This document shows, one piece after another, positions 20,671 through 32,360 of a DNA stretch of 64,000 bases; position 1 is the stretch's first letter; each line of letters starts with the position of its first letter. This DNA is from Triglochin maritima. Lineage: Eukaryota; Streptophyta; Magnoliopsida; Alismatales; Juncaginaceae. The translations under genes and the position numbers were made by a program. The notes beneath the pieces were generated by a model, which was not told where the DNA came from, searched no databases, and saw nothing but the letters and a program-made list of their open reading frames with translations. The stretch covers positions 14,480,501-14,544,500 of the forward strand of contig OY821775.1 of the NCBI GenBank assembly GCA_963682175.1, in the 5' to 3' direction.

Positions 20671-21870
20671 TTATCTGAAACCCATTTGGATTGTGTTTTT
20701 TTCGGTTACTCGATTGTTACGTGTTTTGGTTATGCCTCTCCAGCCTTTTAGGAGCAAGCAACTGTCTCTTATCTGCTCGATTGTCTAGCATCTGTTGTTC
20801 GTTGTATTGCTGGCAGTGGATTGAAATTGCGTTTAGGCTATACGTCTGCTTTTCTAGAGATTAATGGTGTGTTTGATTAACAACTTAAGAAGAGAAACTG
20901 AGAGAAAAGAAAAGAAAGTTGATTTTCTCTTGTTTGGATAATAACTTAAGAAGAAAAATGGAGAGAAAAGAAGAGAAATTAAATATAATTTCTTTTATCT
21001 TCTTTTCTTTTCTATCCATTTCTTTTCTCTTCTATCCGTAGCACCTTCTTGTTGGCCATGTTATCAAAGCATCACATCTTGGTAGTGATTGTTTGATACG
21101 TTGGTGCACGACTACGTGATTGGTTGGATAGATGAGCAGAGACCTTTTTCGTTGGATGTTCCATTGGGATGAATACGGTTCTTGTCAGAACCTTGTTATC
21201 AAAATTTTGATTTTTTTGCAAGAATAAATTGAAACCATTTGCATTCTGTGCTTCGCTGTGCTATGAGTGGTTATTTTTTTGTTGAGTTGGTGGAGTAAAC
21301 GACTGCTTCTTGTCTCATTGCCTGTTGAATTGTCCAGCACAGAGGATTTTAAACCACATTGGACTATGCTGCTACTGTTGTAAAGTTTTATTTGTCTGTA
21401 GAGAGCACTGAAGTACCTTCTAATTGGTCATGTTATTGAGGCATGATATCATTGTCGTTATTGTTTGATAAGTTAGAGAACGACTAGATAATTGGTTGGA
21501 AAGATGAGTTCCCAACCTTAACCCTTTTTCTCTCTGTTTAATTTTGCTTTGTTCTCTCTGTTTAATTAAACTTCCAATGGGATGAATATTATGTTATCAG
21601 AATTTGGAGTGTCTGCAAGAATAAATTGAAACCCATTTGTGTTGTGTGTTTTGCTGAGCTACAAGTGGTTATTTTGTTGATTAGGGGGGGTAAACGACTG
21701 CTTCTTCTTTGTCGAATTGTCCAGCACTTGTACTTTGATTATTGCAGGCAGAGGATTAAAACCCCAATGGACTATGCTACTTTTGTTGTAGAGTTCTGAG
21801 AATCTGTAGACCACCGAAGGACCTTCTATTTGGTCATGTTTCTGAGGCATGATATCTTTGTTGTTATTGT
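20671..21870. repeat. Three diverged tandem copies downstream of the embryogenesis-like gene
   Basis: Copies start near 20671, 21222 and 21619. Shared landmarks in order: GAAACCCATTTG, TGGTTAT, a GACTGCTT block, GAATTGTCCAGCAC, GGACTATGCT, ACCTTCT..TTGG.CATGTT, GGCATGATATC.TTGT.GTTATTGTT, and GATAAGTT...ACGACTA..T.ATTGGTTGGA. The first copy has an extra A/G- and T/C-rich insert of about 180 bp at 20872-21050. No coding potential is visible; the copies may be part of the 3' UTR or an old local amplification. Confidence 0.75.
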
Positions 21871-22850
21871 TCTCAAATGGTGTAATTTTGCCACTTCATC
21901 TGGAAATGATTTTTTATGAAGCTGGGAAAATGAATCCAAATTGCACTTCCACAAAATGGATGAAAAACGAGATATTCTTTATCGTGCATTCTCCTTAATT
22001 AGCTCAGATAAGGTTTGCTGTAGTTAATACCCAAAATTATGGCTGTCAGATACATCGATGGAAGTTGCTGATTATGCTAAGTTTAGGTTTTTCTTCTGAT
22101 TTTCGCAAGACTCCTGTTGCCCATGGAGGACATATAAGTTTATAGCTGATCAGCTAAATCTTATCAAGAACATATCTTTTAGTACTGAGGCTGAACACAT
22201 CGAAATTTCTGCATGAGATCATTTGTATCATCAAATCCCTTTGTTTTGGCATTCATAACAAACTTGGGAGGCATTAATTTCATATTTATTTTTTTATTTA
22301 ATTTTTTCTCTTTCTAGATACAAGACAACAGAATATATTTTTCTTGGATAGTTTAAAGCAAGTTCGGCAAATTGTTTTTATTCATACCGATGATGAAGGC
22401 AATTGGATATGTATATCCCAAATCAAGGTACTAGATTTCATTATTTACTGCCAATGGAACTATTAGTTGGTGTTTTTGTTTTTGTAGAAGTATCTTCTCT
22501 GATTGAAGATAAGTTTATTGTCCCTCCAAGGAACTTGTGAAGCAATGCTTCCCGAGCAACTGTTGAACAAATTAAAAAATGCATTATGTACAGTATCGTC
22601 ACCTGTTAACCTAATCTAATTCTATCATACATTGCATAGAGCTTTCCGGAGGGGCTAAGGATTCTTAAGATTAAAATGATTTTTTTTTAACACGGTTGCT
22701 TAGTTGATGCATGAATATTTCTAATGAGTCCAGATATACATTGCGTGTGCACGCCACTATAAATGTTATTATTTGTGTTTTTTTATTTTCTTATTTAAAA
22801 ATACGGTTTCCAATAAAGTAAGATACGATTGATTTTCCCATATAAGACAC
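21871..22850. other. Intergenic, no recognisable feature
   Basis: AT-rich, with short open frames only. Confidence 0.4.
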
Positions 22851-22851
22851 T

Positions 22852-23117
22852 TTAAATACAAAGAAGAGACATATTTGTCCGTGTAAGATTTATATCTATC
22901 TCGTGTGGGACACACATCTGTCTAACGTGGGGCACACAGTTAGACACATCTGTCCCGCGAGGGAGGCACAACTGTCTCGCAAGGGAGACACCTATTCCGC
23001 ATGAGACACATGTCCCGCGAGAGAGACACCTCGGTCCCTCACGGGACACACAAGTGCCACGTAGGACACACATTTGTCTATCGTGGGATACACTAGTCAT
23101 GCGAGGGACATACATTT
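22852..23117. repeat. Degenerate minisatellite, GGGACACACNTTTGTCYCGCGA type
   Basis: About ten imperfect units of 22-28 bp with the pattern (G)GGA(G/C)ACA(C) followed by (A/C)TCTGTC(C)CGC(G/A)(A/T)G. CACGTAGGACAC and CGTGTGGGAC variants occur near the ends. An open frame on the minus strand is a by-product of the repeat. Confidence 0.8.
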
Positions 23118-23952
23118 ATGCATCTTGGTACGTTAATAGTCACGTGCATTGGAAAATCAACGGACATTTAGATTATCATGTCATCAATTATGAAAACAAA
23201 TTACATAGTTGATAAAAAGCTTCACGTGTATGCACTTTGAAGGAATCACGTCCCTACATGTCAAGTGCGTCGTAAATGACATGTTAAAAAGAATCCATAA
23301 ATTATTTTCATCTCTAATTTGTGACTTTATGGGTGAATTTAATGTATAGGCTGCACAATTTCTCCGCCTCACTATAATCACATCTTTTAGCTATGCAATT
23401 TACTTTTGTTTTGTTTAGTATGATGTCGTCTACACTCTGCAAAGTGATCTTTACTTGCATTGTCAAACATTGTGGTTGTGTTCATCCCTCATTCTCTGTA
23501 TTGTGTTTTTGTATTACAAATTATCCTGCATGGTATCGATCATAACTTGCATCAGTTGTGTTCTTGAAGGCTAACTTCTGATTTACAGAATTATAGACCA
23601 TTTCCAATTATTATGATCATGTTACTTTGAAGCTCGTAGTTTGCGTCAATTGCTCCACTAAGTACCAAAAAATAATCAACAAATACTTTAAAAGACGAAG
23701 AAAAGTAAGGGCAGTGACCACACGAAGTTTTCTTTGTCTACGTGAAGCTGAGCTGCCCTCATTATATGTTAACTACTGTAAAAACATGTCTGGTCTGGAC
23801 AAGACATTCAAAACAATCATTAATCATATAACAATCCATGAGTTTCATGCTTGTTGGCTGTTGCTTCTGTGAAGGTGAGGATTCTGATTCTGCCTCTAAG
23901 GACTTGGCTTCTGCTTTGCTTGCTTACGTGGCACCTTGCCTATTCTGTGTTC
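23118..23952. other. Intergenic, no recognisable feature
   Basis: Includes short open frames at 23627-23872 with no known motif. Ends at the TTA target duplication of the Harbinger element. Confidence 0.4.
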
Positions 23953-24302
23953 TTAGGGTACCCTTAACCGGGGTGCCCCGCCCGGGCGCACCCTCGTTAA
24001 CGGGCGGGGCGCCCGTGGGGCGCCCGCCCGGGCGCTTGCCCGGGCGGTGGGCGTCCCGGGCAGACGCCCGGGCGCCCATGGGAGGGGGACACGTGTCCCC
24101 CTCCCATTGGTTAATTTTTTTTTTTTTTTTGGATTTTTTTTAGTTTTGGTTTTGTTATTAATGGATTGGGTGTTTGTTATAAATGTGGGGTAATAATTTT
24201 TTGTAAGTGATTAAAATTAAGAAATTTCCAGAACCAACAATTTCAAGTTAAATAGAAAAAAAATTAATACAACAATACCATAACAACAATACATTAATAA
24301 TA

Positions 24303-24470
24303 CTAAAATACGAAATACAACCACGGGAAATACAAACCATACGAAATACGGACTACTACAACCCGAAATACAAACATATGTTAAAGGGAAATACAAACCA
24401 TACGGACTACTACAACCCGAAATACAAGCTAAGGGAAATACAAACCATACGAAATACAGACTACATCAAA
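24303..24470. repeat. Tandem repeat rich in GGAAATACAAACCATAC, after ORF1
   Basis: Three to four units of roughly 50-60 bp built from GAAATACAAACCATACG, GGACTACTACAACCCG and AAATACAA. It lies immediately downstream of the original stop codon of ORF1, in its 3' UTR. Confidence 0.7.
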
Positions 24471-25729
24471 CTACACGTACCCATTCTCTTCTGCCCAGGC
24501 GAGAAGTTTATCGATTACTTTTTGATCCTTCTCCGCCGGGTTGTCCTTCCTCATCAGAGAGTGAAGCATGTCCAACTTATTTTTTATTAAATGCCTCTAG
24601 AAATTCCTTTCCGCTAACTCCTCTTGCTTGGAGAAACCATCTTCTCTGACTTGGGCGGTGTATCGCATCTGTTGTGCAAGTTCTCTAACATCGGTGTCTC
24701 TTTCGGGGCGTAATGCACTCTTAGCCTTTTTCTTAGCCTTCTTCACACCTTCTGGGCGTGTAGACGACTCCGGCATCGGCTCTTCTGCATCCGAGGGTGA
24801 TTGCGTCCTCGAGCCGTCCGTGCTCTTTCTTTTCCCAAGGCTTCCTGACTGGGGACTATTTTCATCGTGCAACTCCGGGGACTCCCAGTCAACACGCACG
24901 GCATTAGCTCCGGAGATCACACTCTCCCATTTTGGGTACCTACGCAACATAACCCAAGCATCAAAATAAAGAAATTTACTAGGCCCATGATTTCGCTCGT
25001 AGATCACGTGCGCTTGTCGGACAACATCGTCGTCATTCTGGCCGCTCCTTTTCCGTCGGAATGCCTGATCGAAGCACCCGACCCACTTGTTCACAGCAGG
25101 TATGATTCTCCTCCACCGTCCTTTTAAGGACTCTGCGTTCCTTTCGGGTAGGCCTGTGCCTTCCACGGAGATGTCGTACACACGTTTCACCCTAGTCCAC
25201 AATGAAGTAGACTTCTGGTTTGTCCCTGTCACCGCATCGCAACTGACTTCCATATATGCAGAGACAAGTCTCTCGTCCTCAGCTGTGGTCCACAACTTCG
25301 GATTGGCTTTGGCAGTTTGGACTTGCTTGCGGTGACGACGCTGTGGAGGTGGGGATGGTGGTGTGGGGGTGTGTCGTGGTGGGGACTCATCGTCGTCGTT
25401 ACCCTCATCTTCAGTGTTCGCCATACTCTGGCGAATATTTTGAGACAAGGGTCGGCCAAACATCTGGAACTGCGGTTGATTATAAGGGAATGGTGGTGCA
25501 TATTGTGAGTATTGTGGGAATGGTAAGTTTTGATCTGGGGATGCGTAGTGGGAGAATTGTGGGAATGGTGAGTTTTGGTCAGGTGGTGGGAATGGTGGTG
25601 CGTACTGGGAGAAGTCGGGTTGTTGGAATGGTTGTTGGTAAAATGGACGTGAGGGATATGGTTGTGGATAACGTGGATGCGGATTTGATTGTGGAGGAGG
25701 GGGGAACGATTGTACTCCGGAGAAGACAT
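24471..25729 (-). pseudogene. Harbinger ORF1, Myb/SANT-like DNA-binding protein, two lesions
   Basis: ORF1 proteins of PIF/Harbinger elements bind the element's ends and help bring the separate transposase to the nucleus. The start ATG is at 25727-25729, about 80 bp after a TATA box. A Pro/Gln/Tyr-rich N-terminal region (repeats like NLPFPQYSQYAPPFP) leads to MFGRPLSQNIRQ, an acidic linker, the Myb/SANT-like domain around residues 145-210 (KLWTTAEDERLVSAYMEVS ... SLWTRVKRVYD ... LKGRWRRIIPAVNKW) and a Lys-rich, coiled-coil-prone C-terminus. The frame needs one extra base in the run of six Cs at 25699-25704, ten codons in. A TAG at 24597-24599 stops it 41 codons before the older end LLAWAEENGYV (stop 24471-24473). 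The span of 1259 bp is one short of 420 codons, as a single 1-bp loss predicts. The 288-residue open part could still be made from the internal Met at 25463. Confidence 0.82.
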
Positions 25730-25805
25730 TGTGGGAGAAATATGGGATGTAAGTTGAGTTTTGAGTTTTGTGGAAGAGATATGGGGTGTAAGGTGATTTT
25801 TGTGT

Positions 25806-25818
25806 AGGGTATATATAG
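25806..25818 (-). promoter_or_regulatory. TATA box of Harbinger ORF1
   Basis: Reads CTCTATATATACC on the minus strand, about 80-90 bp before the ATG at 25729. It is followed upstream by the CACGCG array. Confidence 0.55.
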
Positions 25819-25841
25819 AGAAAAAATTAGACACTGTGCAA

Positions 25842-25990
25842 TCACGCGGATTACTTTTCTTTCACGCGTATACTGTACATTCACGCGGACTATTTTGTTT
25901 CACGCGTATACTGTAGATTCACGCGGACTAGTTTTGATTCACGCGTATACTGTGCAATCACGCGTATACTGTGCAGTCACACGCGTTTCG
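25842..25990. repeat. CACGCGG/CACGCGT array upstream of ORF1
   Basis: At least eight CACGCG motifs at spacings of about 16-25 bp, mostly alternating between CACGCGGA(T/C)TA and CACGCGTATACTGT. The unit pair is about 38-41 bp. It sits directly upstream of the TATA box, so it may be a promoter array or the binding site of the element's own protein. Confidence 0.8.
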
Positions 25991-26342
25991 AAATTCAAAT
26001 ATTCAAATTTCAAATATTCAAAATTTTGTGTTTAATAGTGATTAATATTGTTAATTAATTAATAGTAATAATAAGTATATTGCGAATTATAATTATAATG
26101 TAATTAGAATTAGATTTATATATAATGTATTTTGTTAAATGTTGTGTGAGAATTAAATTTGTTTAATTAAGAAATGATGTGGATGAAAGAGAGTGTAGGG
26201 TGGGTGGGGGTAGCCTGGGCATGGATAAGGGGATTTTTTGGGTGGGTTGGGTGAGCTGACGTGGCAGAGAGAGAAGCTGACGTGGCAGAGAGAGAGTGCA
26301 GGGCGCCCGGGGGTAGCCCGGGCGCTGTTAAATATGCTCTTA

Positions 26343-26861
26343 TCAGTTATCACAGCACTATTGTTGTTCTTTTCCTCCAGATAAATCACAAAACATGAAC
26401 AGAACGTGTGCTGTTTAGTTAATGTTTATCCGTGCTTGATTCCCAGGACTTCCACTTTAAACATCTTTACCATTGGAATGTCTTCTTCCTTTGAGCCGAA
26501 AGTGTCTCTGCTTCTCTGGTGCACTGGGAATGTGATTGCCCTCACAACTTTCAAATCATTTTATTCTAGACATTTTTCGACGCTCTTGGAATGCCCTAAA
26601 ACTTTTGTCTCCAGTCATATAAATAAAAGCATTTCAGCTACAAGTTTGCAGCAGATGAAGCTCATAAGAAATTCTTAATCAAGGAAATAACTACTACTGA
26701 ATCTGTACAGAAGACCCTACAAATACAATGAAGACCACCATTCTCTGCCATTCTCCCTCACTCATTTTCACTATGAAAACCTAAGGATTAAAAAGAAAGA
26801 AAAATAACATCACTAAAAGAACATTTTCCTAAGTAAAAAAACAAACAAACAAGAGATCATG
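26343..26861. other. 3' flank of the receptor kinase gene
   Basis: Holds the presumed 3' UTR of the minus-strand receptor kinase (up to about 26690) and sequence next to the Harbinger element. An open frame at 26406-26678 on + has no known motif. Confidence 0.4.
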
Positions 26862-29800
26862 TCAGCCCCTGTTGGCTGATTTCATTAGAGGTTGTTGAGA
26901 AGCCTTTCCCCATTCTTCTGGCGTGCTCTTCACTTCCATCAGCAATGCTACAACTTCCTTCGTTGTCGGCCTCTCTGAAGGCGTCGAATTCACACAGAAC
27001 ATCGCAATTCCTAGTGTTTGTAGCATCTCCTGCACCATATGGTCTGGGAGACTTTGGAGCTTTGAGTCAAGCACACTTACTGCTGGCTCGAAGCTCGCCA
27101 TCTTTTTCCTTACCCACTCCACTATGTGAAGCCCGTCCCCAGATTGCGGGTCAATGACGCTTCGGCCGCTGAGTATCTCCAATAGAACCACTCCAAAGCT
27201 ATACACGTCGCTTTTTTCTGTGATGTTAGTCGTGTACCCGTATTCTGCAAGTAAATAATAACTTTGTCAAATATTAATTTTATAATTAAAATGAAATACT
27301 ATTCAACAAATAAATGAAAGCCAACTTAATACATTTCATTATGTTTTGTTTAGGAATGCTTATTTTGCTTATGAACATGAATCACTCAGCTAAGCCCTCT
27401 AATTTATCTTAATGTACAGTCTGCATTTTTTGGCTCATTTATCCTTCAGAAGACGAGTGACTCATGCTTTGATATTTTAGTGAATTACTTGGTGGTCATA
27501 TATGGTTATCACAAGTAGTACTCCATTTTAGATAATAATAATAATAATAATAACTATATATTTATGTAGAGAAAAGTAGATGTGTGATGCTTGCCTGGAG
27601 CTATGTATCCATAAGAACCTGCAATTCTAGACATAGCGTGGTGGAAGTTGGGCGAAACCATTAGCTTGGCCAACCCAAAATCCGCCAAATAAGCCTCAAA
27701 CTTGGAATCCAATAGTATGTTGTTGCACTTAACATCCCTATGGAGGATTGCTGGAACACAATCATGGTGTAGGTAAGCAAGACCTTGTGCTGATCCCATT
27801 GCAATCTTGTACCTGGTTTCCCAATCCAAGCTTCTGTTCTCTTGCAGGAGCTGCATCAGGTTTCCGTTGGAGATGTAATTGTACAACAATAGCTTCACAC
27901 ACTTGTTGGAGCAATACCCGATCAGTCTTACGATGTTGCGGTGCCGGATGTTTCCCAGAATTTGGATTTCTGCAGCAAACGCATCCACTACTTCCTCGCC
28001 TGCTTTTGTCTTCCACAGTTTCTTCACTGCTATGACTTCTCCATTTGGCATCTCGGCCTTGTAGACCACGCCAGAGAAACCTTTTCCAATGACATTTTCG
28101 TCTTTGAGGCAATCTAGTATGTTGTCTACATTGAAGTTGAGCTTTTGGAATGGGATGAACGTCCACGGGTACGAGAAATCCTCAGTGACAGACGACGATG
28201 ATGTTGATCTTTTGCATTCAGAGTTCTTTCTACCTCTGTTAACTATTATCCACGCTGCGAGAAGTATCAGTGCTACAGAGCCCAAAATAATGCATATGAG
28301 CGCCACAGTTTTTACCGATTTCAACGTGCTTACACGGACAAAACTGGAAGAGCAAGTTTTGCCATCAAAAGACGGACAGAGCTTTGGGTTCTTGAGGTAA
28401 GAATCCTCTGAGATTGTTCGGAAGAAAGGTGTCACTGGAATTGGGCCGGAGAAGTTGTTGAAGGAGATGTTGAGCGAAGTGAGACTTATGAGATCACCTA
28501 GAACTTCAATTTTGCCACTCAACATGTTGCAAGAAAGATCAAGCGCTTGCAATTGTGTTAATTCAGAGAGTTCTTCTGGTAGTTCTCCAACAAATGCATT
28601 GTTGCTGAGGTCCAAACTCATTGTTAGGCCTGTTAATGACCCAATTTCCGGCGGAATGGGGCCCGAAAAATTGTTGTTGCTGAGATCAAGCAATGTCAGC
28701 TTCTGCAAATTCTTGAAGGATGCTGGCATTGGTCCCGACAGCGAGTTGTTGCTTAGTATGAGCTTGTTTAAGTAACTGAAATTGCCAAAACTAGAGGGAA
28801 TTTCTCCTGTGAACTCGTTGTTGCTAAGGTCTAGTTGTTCCAAGTTGATCAGATCACCCAGTCGAGATGGGATTTGCCCAGTAATGCGGTTGTCATGCGT
28901 GTTCAGCAACTCCAGTACCGTGCTGTTTGCGAGTTCTTCCGGTAAGTTGCCAGAGAAATCATTGCTGTAGAGGTCCAAAAAGACAAGATTCTGCAAGTTG
29001 CCAATCTCCATTGGTATTGTACCAGATAACCGGTTTTCAGCGAGCCTTAAACGGACAAGTGACTTACAATTCACAATGCTGCGGGAAAGCTTTCCTGACA
29101 ATGCATTGCCTAGGATGAGAAGCTTGCTGAGTTTCTCTAATCCAAATATGGCATCTGGTATTGTTCCGGTGAGCTTGTTCTTGGACAGGTCAAGCGAGTA
29201 AAGCTGAGAACAATTGCCCAAAGATGCTGGAATTTCTCCGGTCAGTGAGTTGCCCCATAGAAACAGACTCTGTAGGAGCTTCAATCTCCCGAATTCTGGC
29301 GGAATCGGACCAGAAAGCTCATTCTTGTCGAGCTGAAGCGTGGTCAAACTACTGCAGTTGCTAAGCTCCCATGGAACTGATCCTGTCAGCAAGTTGTCGG
29401 AGAGATGGAGTTGTTCTAAGACTCCCAACCTCCCCAACTCTCCGGGAATCCCACCTGACAGCTGGTTCACTGAGAGGTCAAGCACAACCAACTCCGAGCA
29501 ATTTGATAGCTCGCTGGGGATCTTCCCGGATATCAAATTTCCCCAAAGAAGCAAACTTGTGAGCTTCTGAAGCTTACCCAATTCCAGTGGGATCGTACCG
29601 GTGATCTTGTTCATGTGCAAGTACAAGTTCCTCAGCTCGGAGCACTCTCCGAGCGTCGTAGGTATCTCACCGGAGATGTTGGTATCATACAATGCAAGCG
29701 TTTGTAGGTTGACCAAGTTGCCGAGCTCGGGTGGAATTGGTCCGGAGAGGTCAGTGACAGCAACACCAAATACGGTGAGGTTGGTAAGCAACCCGAGTTG

Positions 29801-30409
29801 AGGGGGGATTTCTCCGGTGAGAAGCGGATTGCCGCCAATACGGAACTGCTGGAGTGCCACAAGAGAGCCCAATTGGAACGGAATAGACCCATTGAGAAGA
29901 TTATCCTGAAGACACAACACTTGAAGAGACGAAAGGTTACCCAAGGTGGCGGGTATCGGGCCGGAAAGGCGGTTAGAGTTTAGCATAAGAAACTGGAGAG
30001 AGTAAAGACCACCAAGCTGGGTCGGAATAGGCCCGGAGAGGGAATTCAAGGAGAGGTCAAGGAGTCGTAGGGAAACAAGTTGACCGATATCCGGTGGGAT
30101 TGGACCGGATATGTTGGAAGATGAGAGGTTGAGGAGTTGGAGGTTTGTGAGAGAGGAGAGCTGTGGTGTAAGAGATGTGAGATTGAGAAAGGTGTTGGGG
30201 AGTGCCAAGGAGATGACCCTGTTCTGTGGGGAACATGTCACTCCTTCCCATGAGCACGGGGTTGGGCTTGAGGGGTCCCATGAGGGGAGAGGAGTGGAGT
30301 TGGAGAGAAGAGATAGCAATGCCTCACCATCAGAAGAAAGCCCATTCACTGGTACCACCACCAATAACAACAACAACAACAACACATTCATGAGATCCTT
30401 CATCACCAC
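26862..30409 (-). CDS. RGI5: RGI5-type LRR receptor-like kinase (subfamily XI), 2 exons
   Basis: Membrane receptor kinase; the Arabidopsis RGI family perceives root meristem growth factor peptides. Exons 30409-27595 and 27244-26862 give 1065 residues (Arabidopsis RGI5 about 1072). Layout: signal peptide 1-24; LRRNT with PCSWEGVTC near 52-60; about 22-25 LRRs (SGPIPPELGNL type); transmembrane helix about 700-722; kinase from about 770: IGKGFSGVVYKAEM, Lys in VIAVKKLWK, HRD in ILHRDVKCNNILL, DFG in LADFGLAK, and YIAPEYGYT across the junction. It is an RD kinase with all catalytic residues present. The intron (27245-27594) is GC-AG: the exon ends CCAG, the intron starts GCAAGC. The junction falls inside the APE codon, and both frames join exactly. 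The C-terminal PEEWGKASQQPLMK matches RGI5. Ortholog choice rests on remembered similarity. Confidence 0.92.
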
Positions 30410-32351
30410 CTCTTGCTGTGTTGGTAGTTTTGTTGGTTAAGTATCCAACTAAAGTGTGGGTGGTTTAGGAGTTCAAATGGTCATTTTGGAATATGGAACA
30501 ACAAGATGAAGGCTGGAGAGTGAAGGTGGTGGTGGAGTTAGGAAGGAAGAGAGCTGTCAGTCCATGTGAAGGTGTGGCTTGAGCTGAACACAACAATCAT
30601 ATGGATGAGGTGAGCACTACTGCGCCATCTACGGCGTCGGTGGGTGGTGGTGATTAGCAAAGTGTTGGTCTTGTTTCTTCCTCTCCGTTTCACACTTCCA
30701 GAGACTAGTAGTAGTATTAGACTATTAGTATTATGCTTGGTGAGGGTTTCCCACTCAACACTCCACGTTTAAATATCTTCCACTTTTTCTGATTGATTTA
30801 TGGGTTGTTCTCGACTTGTAAGATTTTGCATGTGGAGAGTGGGATTATGTCTTGAGAAAAATCCAAGTAGAAATCGTATTACATTACATTTGAGTGGTCA
30901 AACGACCGACCGCCTGGCCACGTGGCTCGGTCTCTTACTTGTCCATTTGTCCATGTCAACAGTAAGCAATACGAATCATCAATCATCCCTCCCAGTGACT
31001 GTCTTAGTTCTTAATTACCCGTGAAATGATGATTTAGATTGGATGTTTTAACCTTTGACTGAAGCATAACATGCGGTGTTCGCAACTCTTTTTTCTGGTT
31101 ATGAGCTTATGATTATTATAAGGAAATATGCTTTGGTTTTTGTACGTGTTTGTGCCACTGTTTCAACTTTCAAATGGACTTTCATTAGGTTCATTTACCA
31201 ATGGTTTTTTTTTTTACTATTTGTTCTAACACACAAAAATTTAGGCCCTTCCCCAGAGGTGTCTTTAATTGTAGCTTTTATTAATATTTTAAACATGGGC
31301 CTGTGACGGGTTTTGGGCCGGAGAGAGCCCAACTGGTAGGCCCTATTGGGATCGGAGACCCAAAACCCCCAATCCCAAACACATTATGTTCCCAAAACAC
31401 CCCTCTAAATAACCAGCAATGCCCTCCTAATCCAAGGGTATTGATGTCATTATGCATTACATCATGTGAGCAGTGCAATTAGGGTAGTTGATTCTTGCAT
31501 GCCATGTCAGTCATTAGTTTAATTGTTGGTATTTTTTAACCTTTTTCCTTTGGCACATATGCATTGGGAAGGTGAGGTTTGATGATAATAGATAGGAGCA
31601 AGGCGAGTTGGGCTTAGGGGAGTGTGAAAAGTAAAAGCTGTGTTTGGAGTGGAGCTCCAGCACCCACTCCCATGCTTTGCCAAACTTAATTAACCTCATT
31701 AACTTTTTGTTGCTCTTCTCCATGACAAACTAGAATTCAATCTATTATCTTATGTCACTGGATTCTTCCTTGTTCAAAAAAAATGTTAGTACCATATGTC
31801 TAAATACTCAATTGTCACTCGTCTCTTCTAGTTTTCTTTCATTGGTGTGGGTTTTTAATTTTTTTACTGTGATTCTTTATCCTGTAAAAAACTCAAACAA
31901 TGACAACAAAATTGATAGAACTCACCAAATTATTTGATCATATAATGCTTAATATCAGGTTAAAGAAGCCTTATTCAGAATATTGAAATTTAAACACACA
32001 ACATTTAAGAGATTATAATACATACACATATTTTTATTATAAAATGAAAAAATGATCATAAATAATCATCTCACATTTTTAATATTTTCTAGAAATTTTA
32101 TGGGCTAAGCTGTACAATATGCATAAAATGTCCGAAATATTGAAGAGGGATTGCAAACAAGCATTCACCTTATCCTTTTCATTGTTACTTCCCACTGATA
32201 TTATAGTTTTACCGATTTCTTATCATTCTAACATGTGTTTTAGCATCATCTCTCGTTTCTACTTTCGCATTAGTAATGTTTATTAAGGAATAAAGCAAAA
32301 TAAGTGAATTTTTAAATACTACTATTCAAAAGACCACTCAAGCAACAACCT
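30410..32351. other. Upstream region of the receptor kinase and intergenic DNA
   Basis: The first few hundred bases should hold the promoter and 5' UTR of the minus-strand receptor kinase; no clear TATA box was chosen. The rest is AT-rich without a recognisable gene or repeat. Confidence 0.4.
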
Positions 32352-32360
32352 TAAATTTAA

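Larger units (their letters stand above)
23956..26339 (-). mobile_element. PIF/Harbinger element with ORF1 only
   Basis: Ends GGGTACCCTTAACCG (left) and GAGCATATTTAACAG (right, reversed) are imperfect terminal repeats of Harbinger type; the flanks are TTA on both sides (23953-23955, 26340-26342). Both edges are extremely GC-rich with GCCCGGGCG blocks that can pair. The only gene is a Myb-like ORF1 (24471-25729, minus). No part of the DDE transposase was found in the remaining 1.1 kb. A TGACGTGGCAGAGAGAG motif occurs twice near the right end, and the same GACGTGGCA is seen in the MITEs near 38.3-38.9 kb. Confidence 0.87.

Noticed and set aside
22852..23115. Minus-strand frame with repeated Cys and Arg (RGTCVSRG)
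   Set aside because: A translation of a minisatellite; apparent repeats reflect DNA repeats.
22840..23120. CRISPR-like spacing of repeats
   Set aside because: Units are diverged, adjacent and in a plant nuclear genome; it is an ordinary minisatellite.
25256..25807. 183-residue plus-strand open frame rich in Val, Gly and Met
   Set aside because: Antisense shadow of the Pro/Gln-rich part of Harbinger ORF1.
30111..30440. Plus-strand frame of 109 residues at the 5' end of the receptor kinase
   Set aside because: Shadow of the signal peptide and first LRRs of RGI5 on the minus strand.
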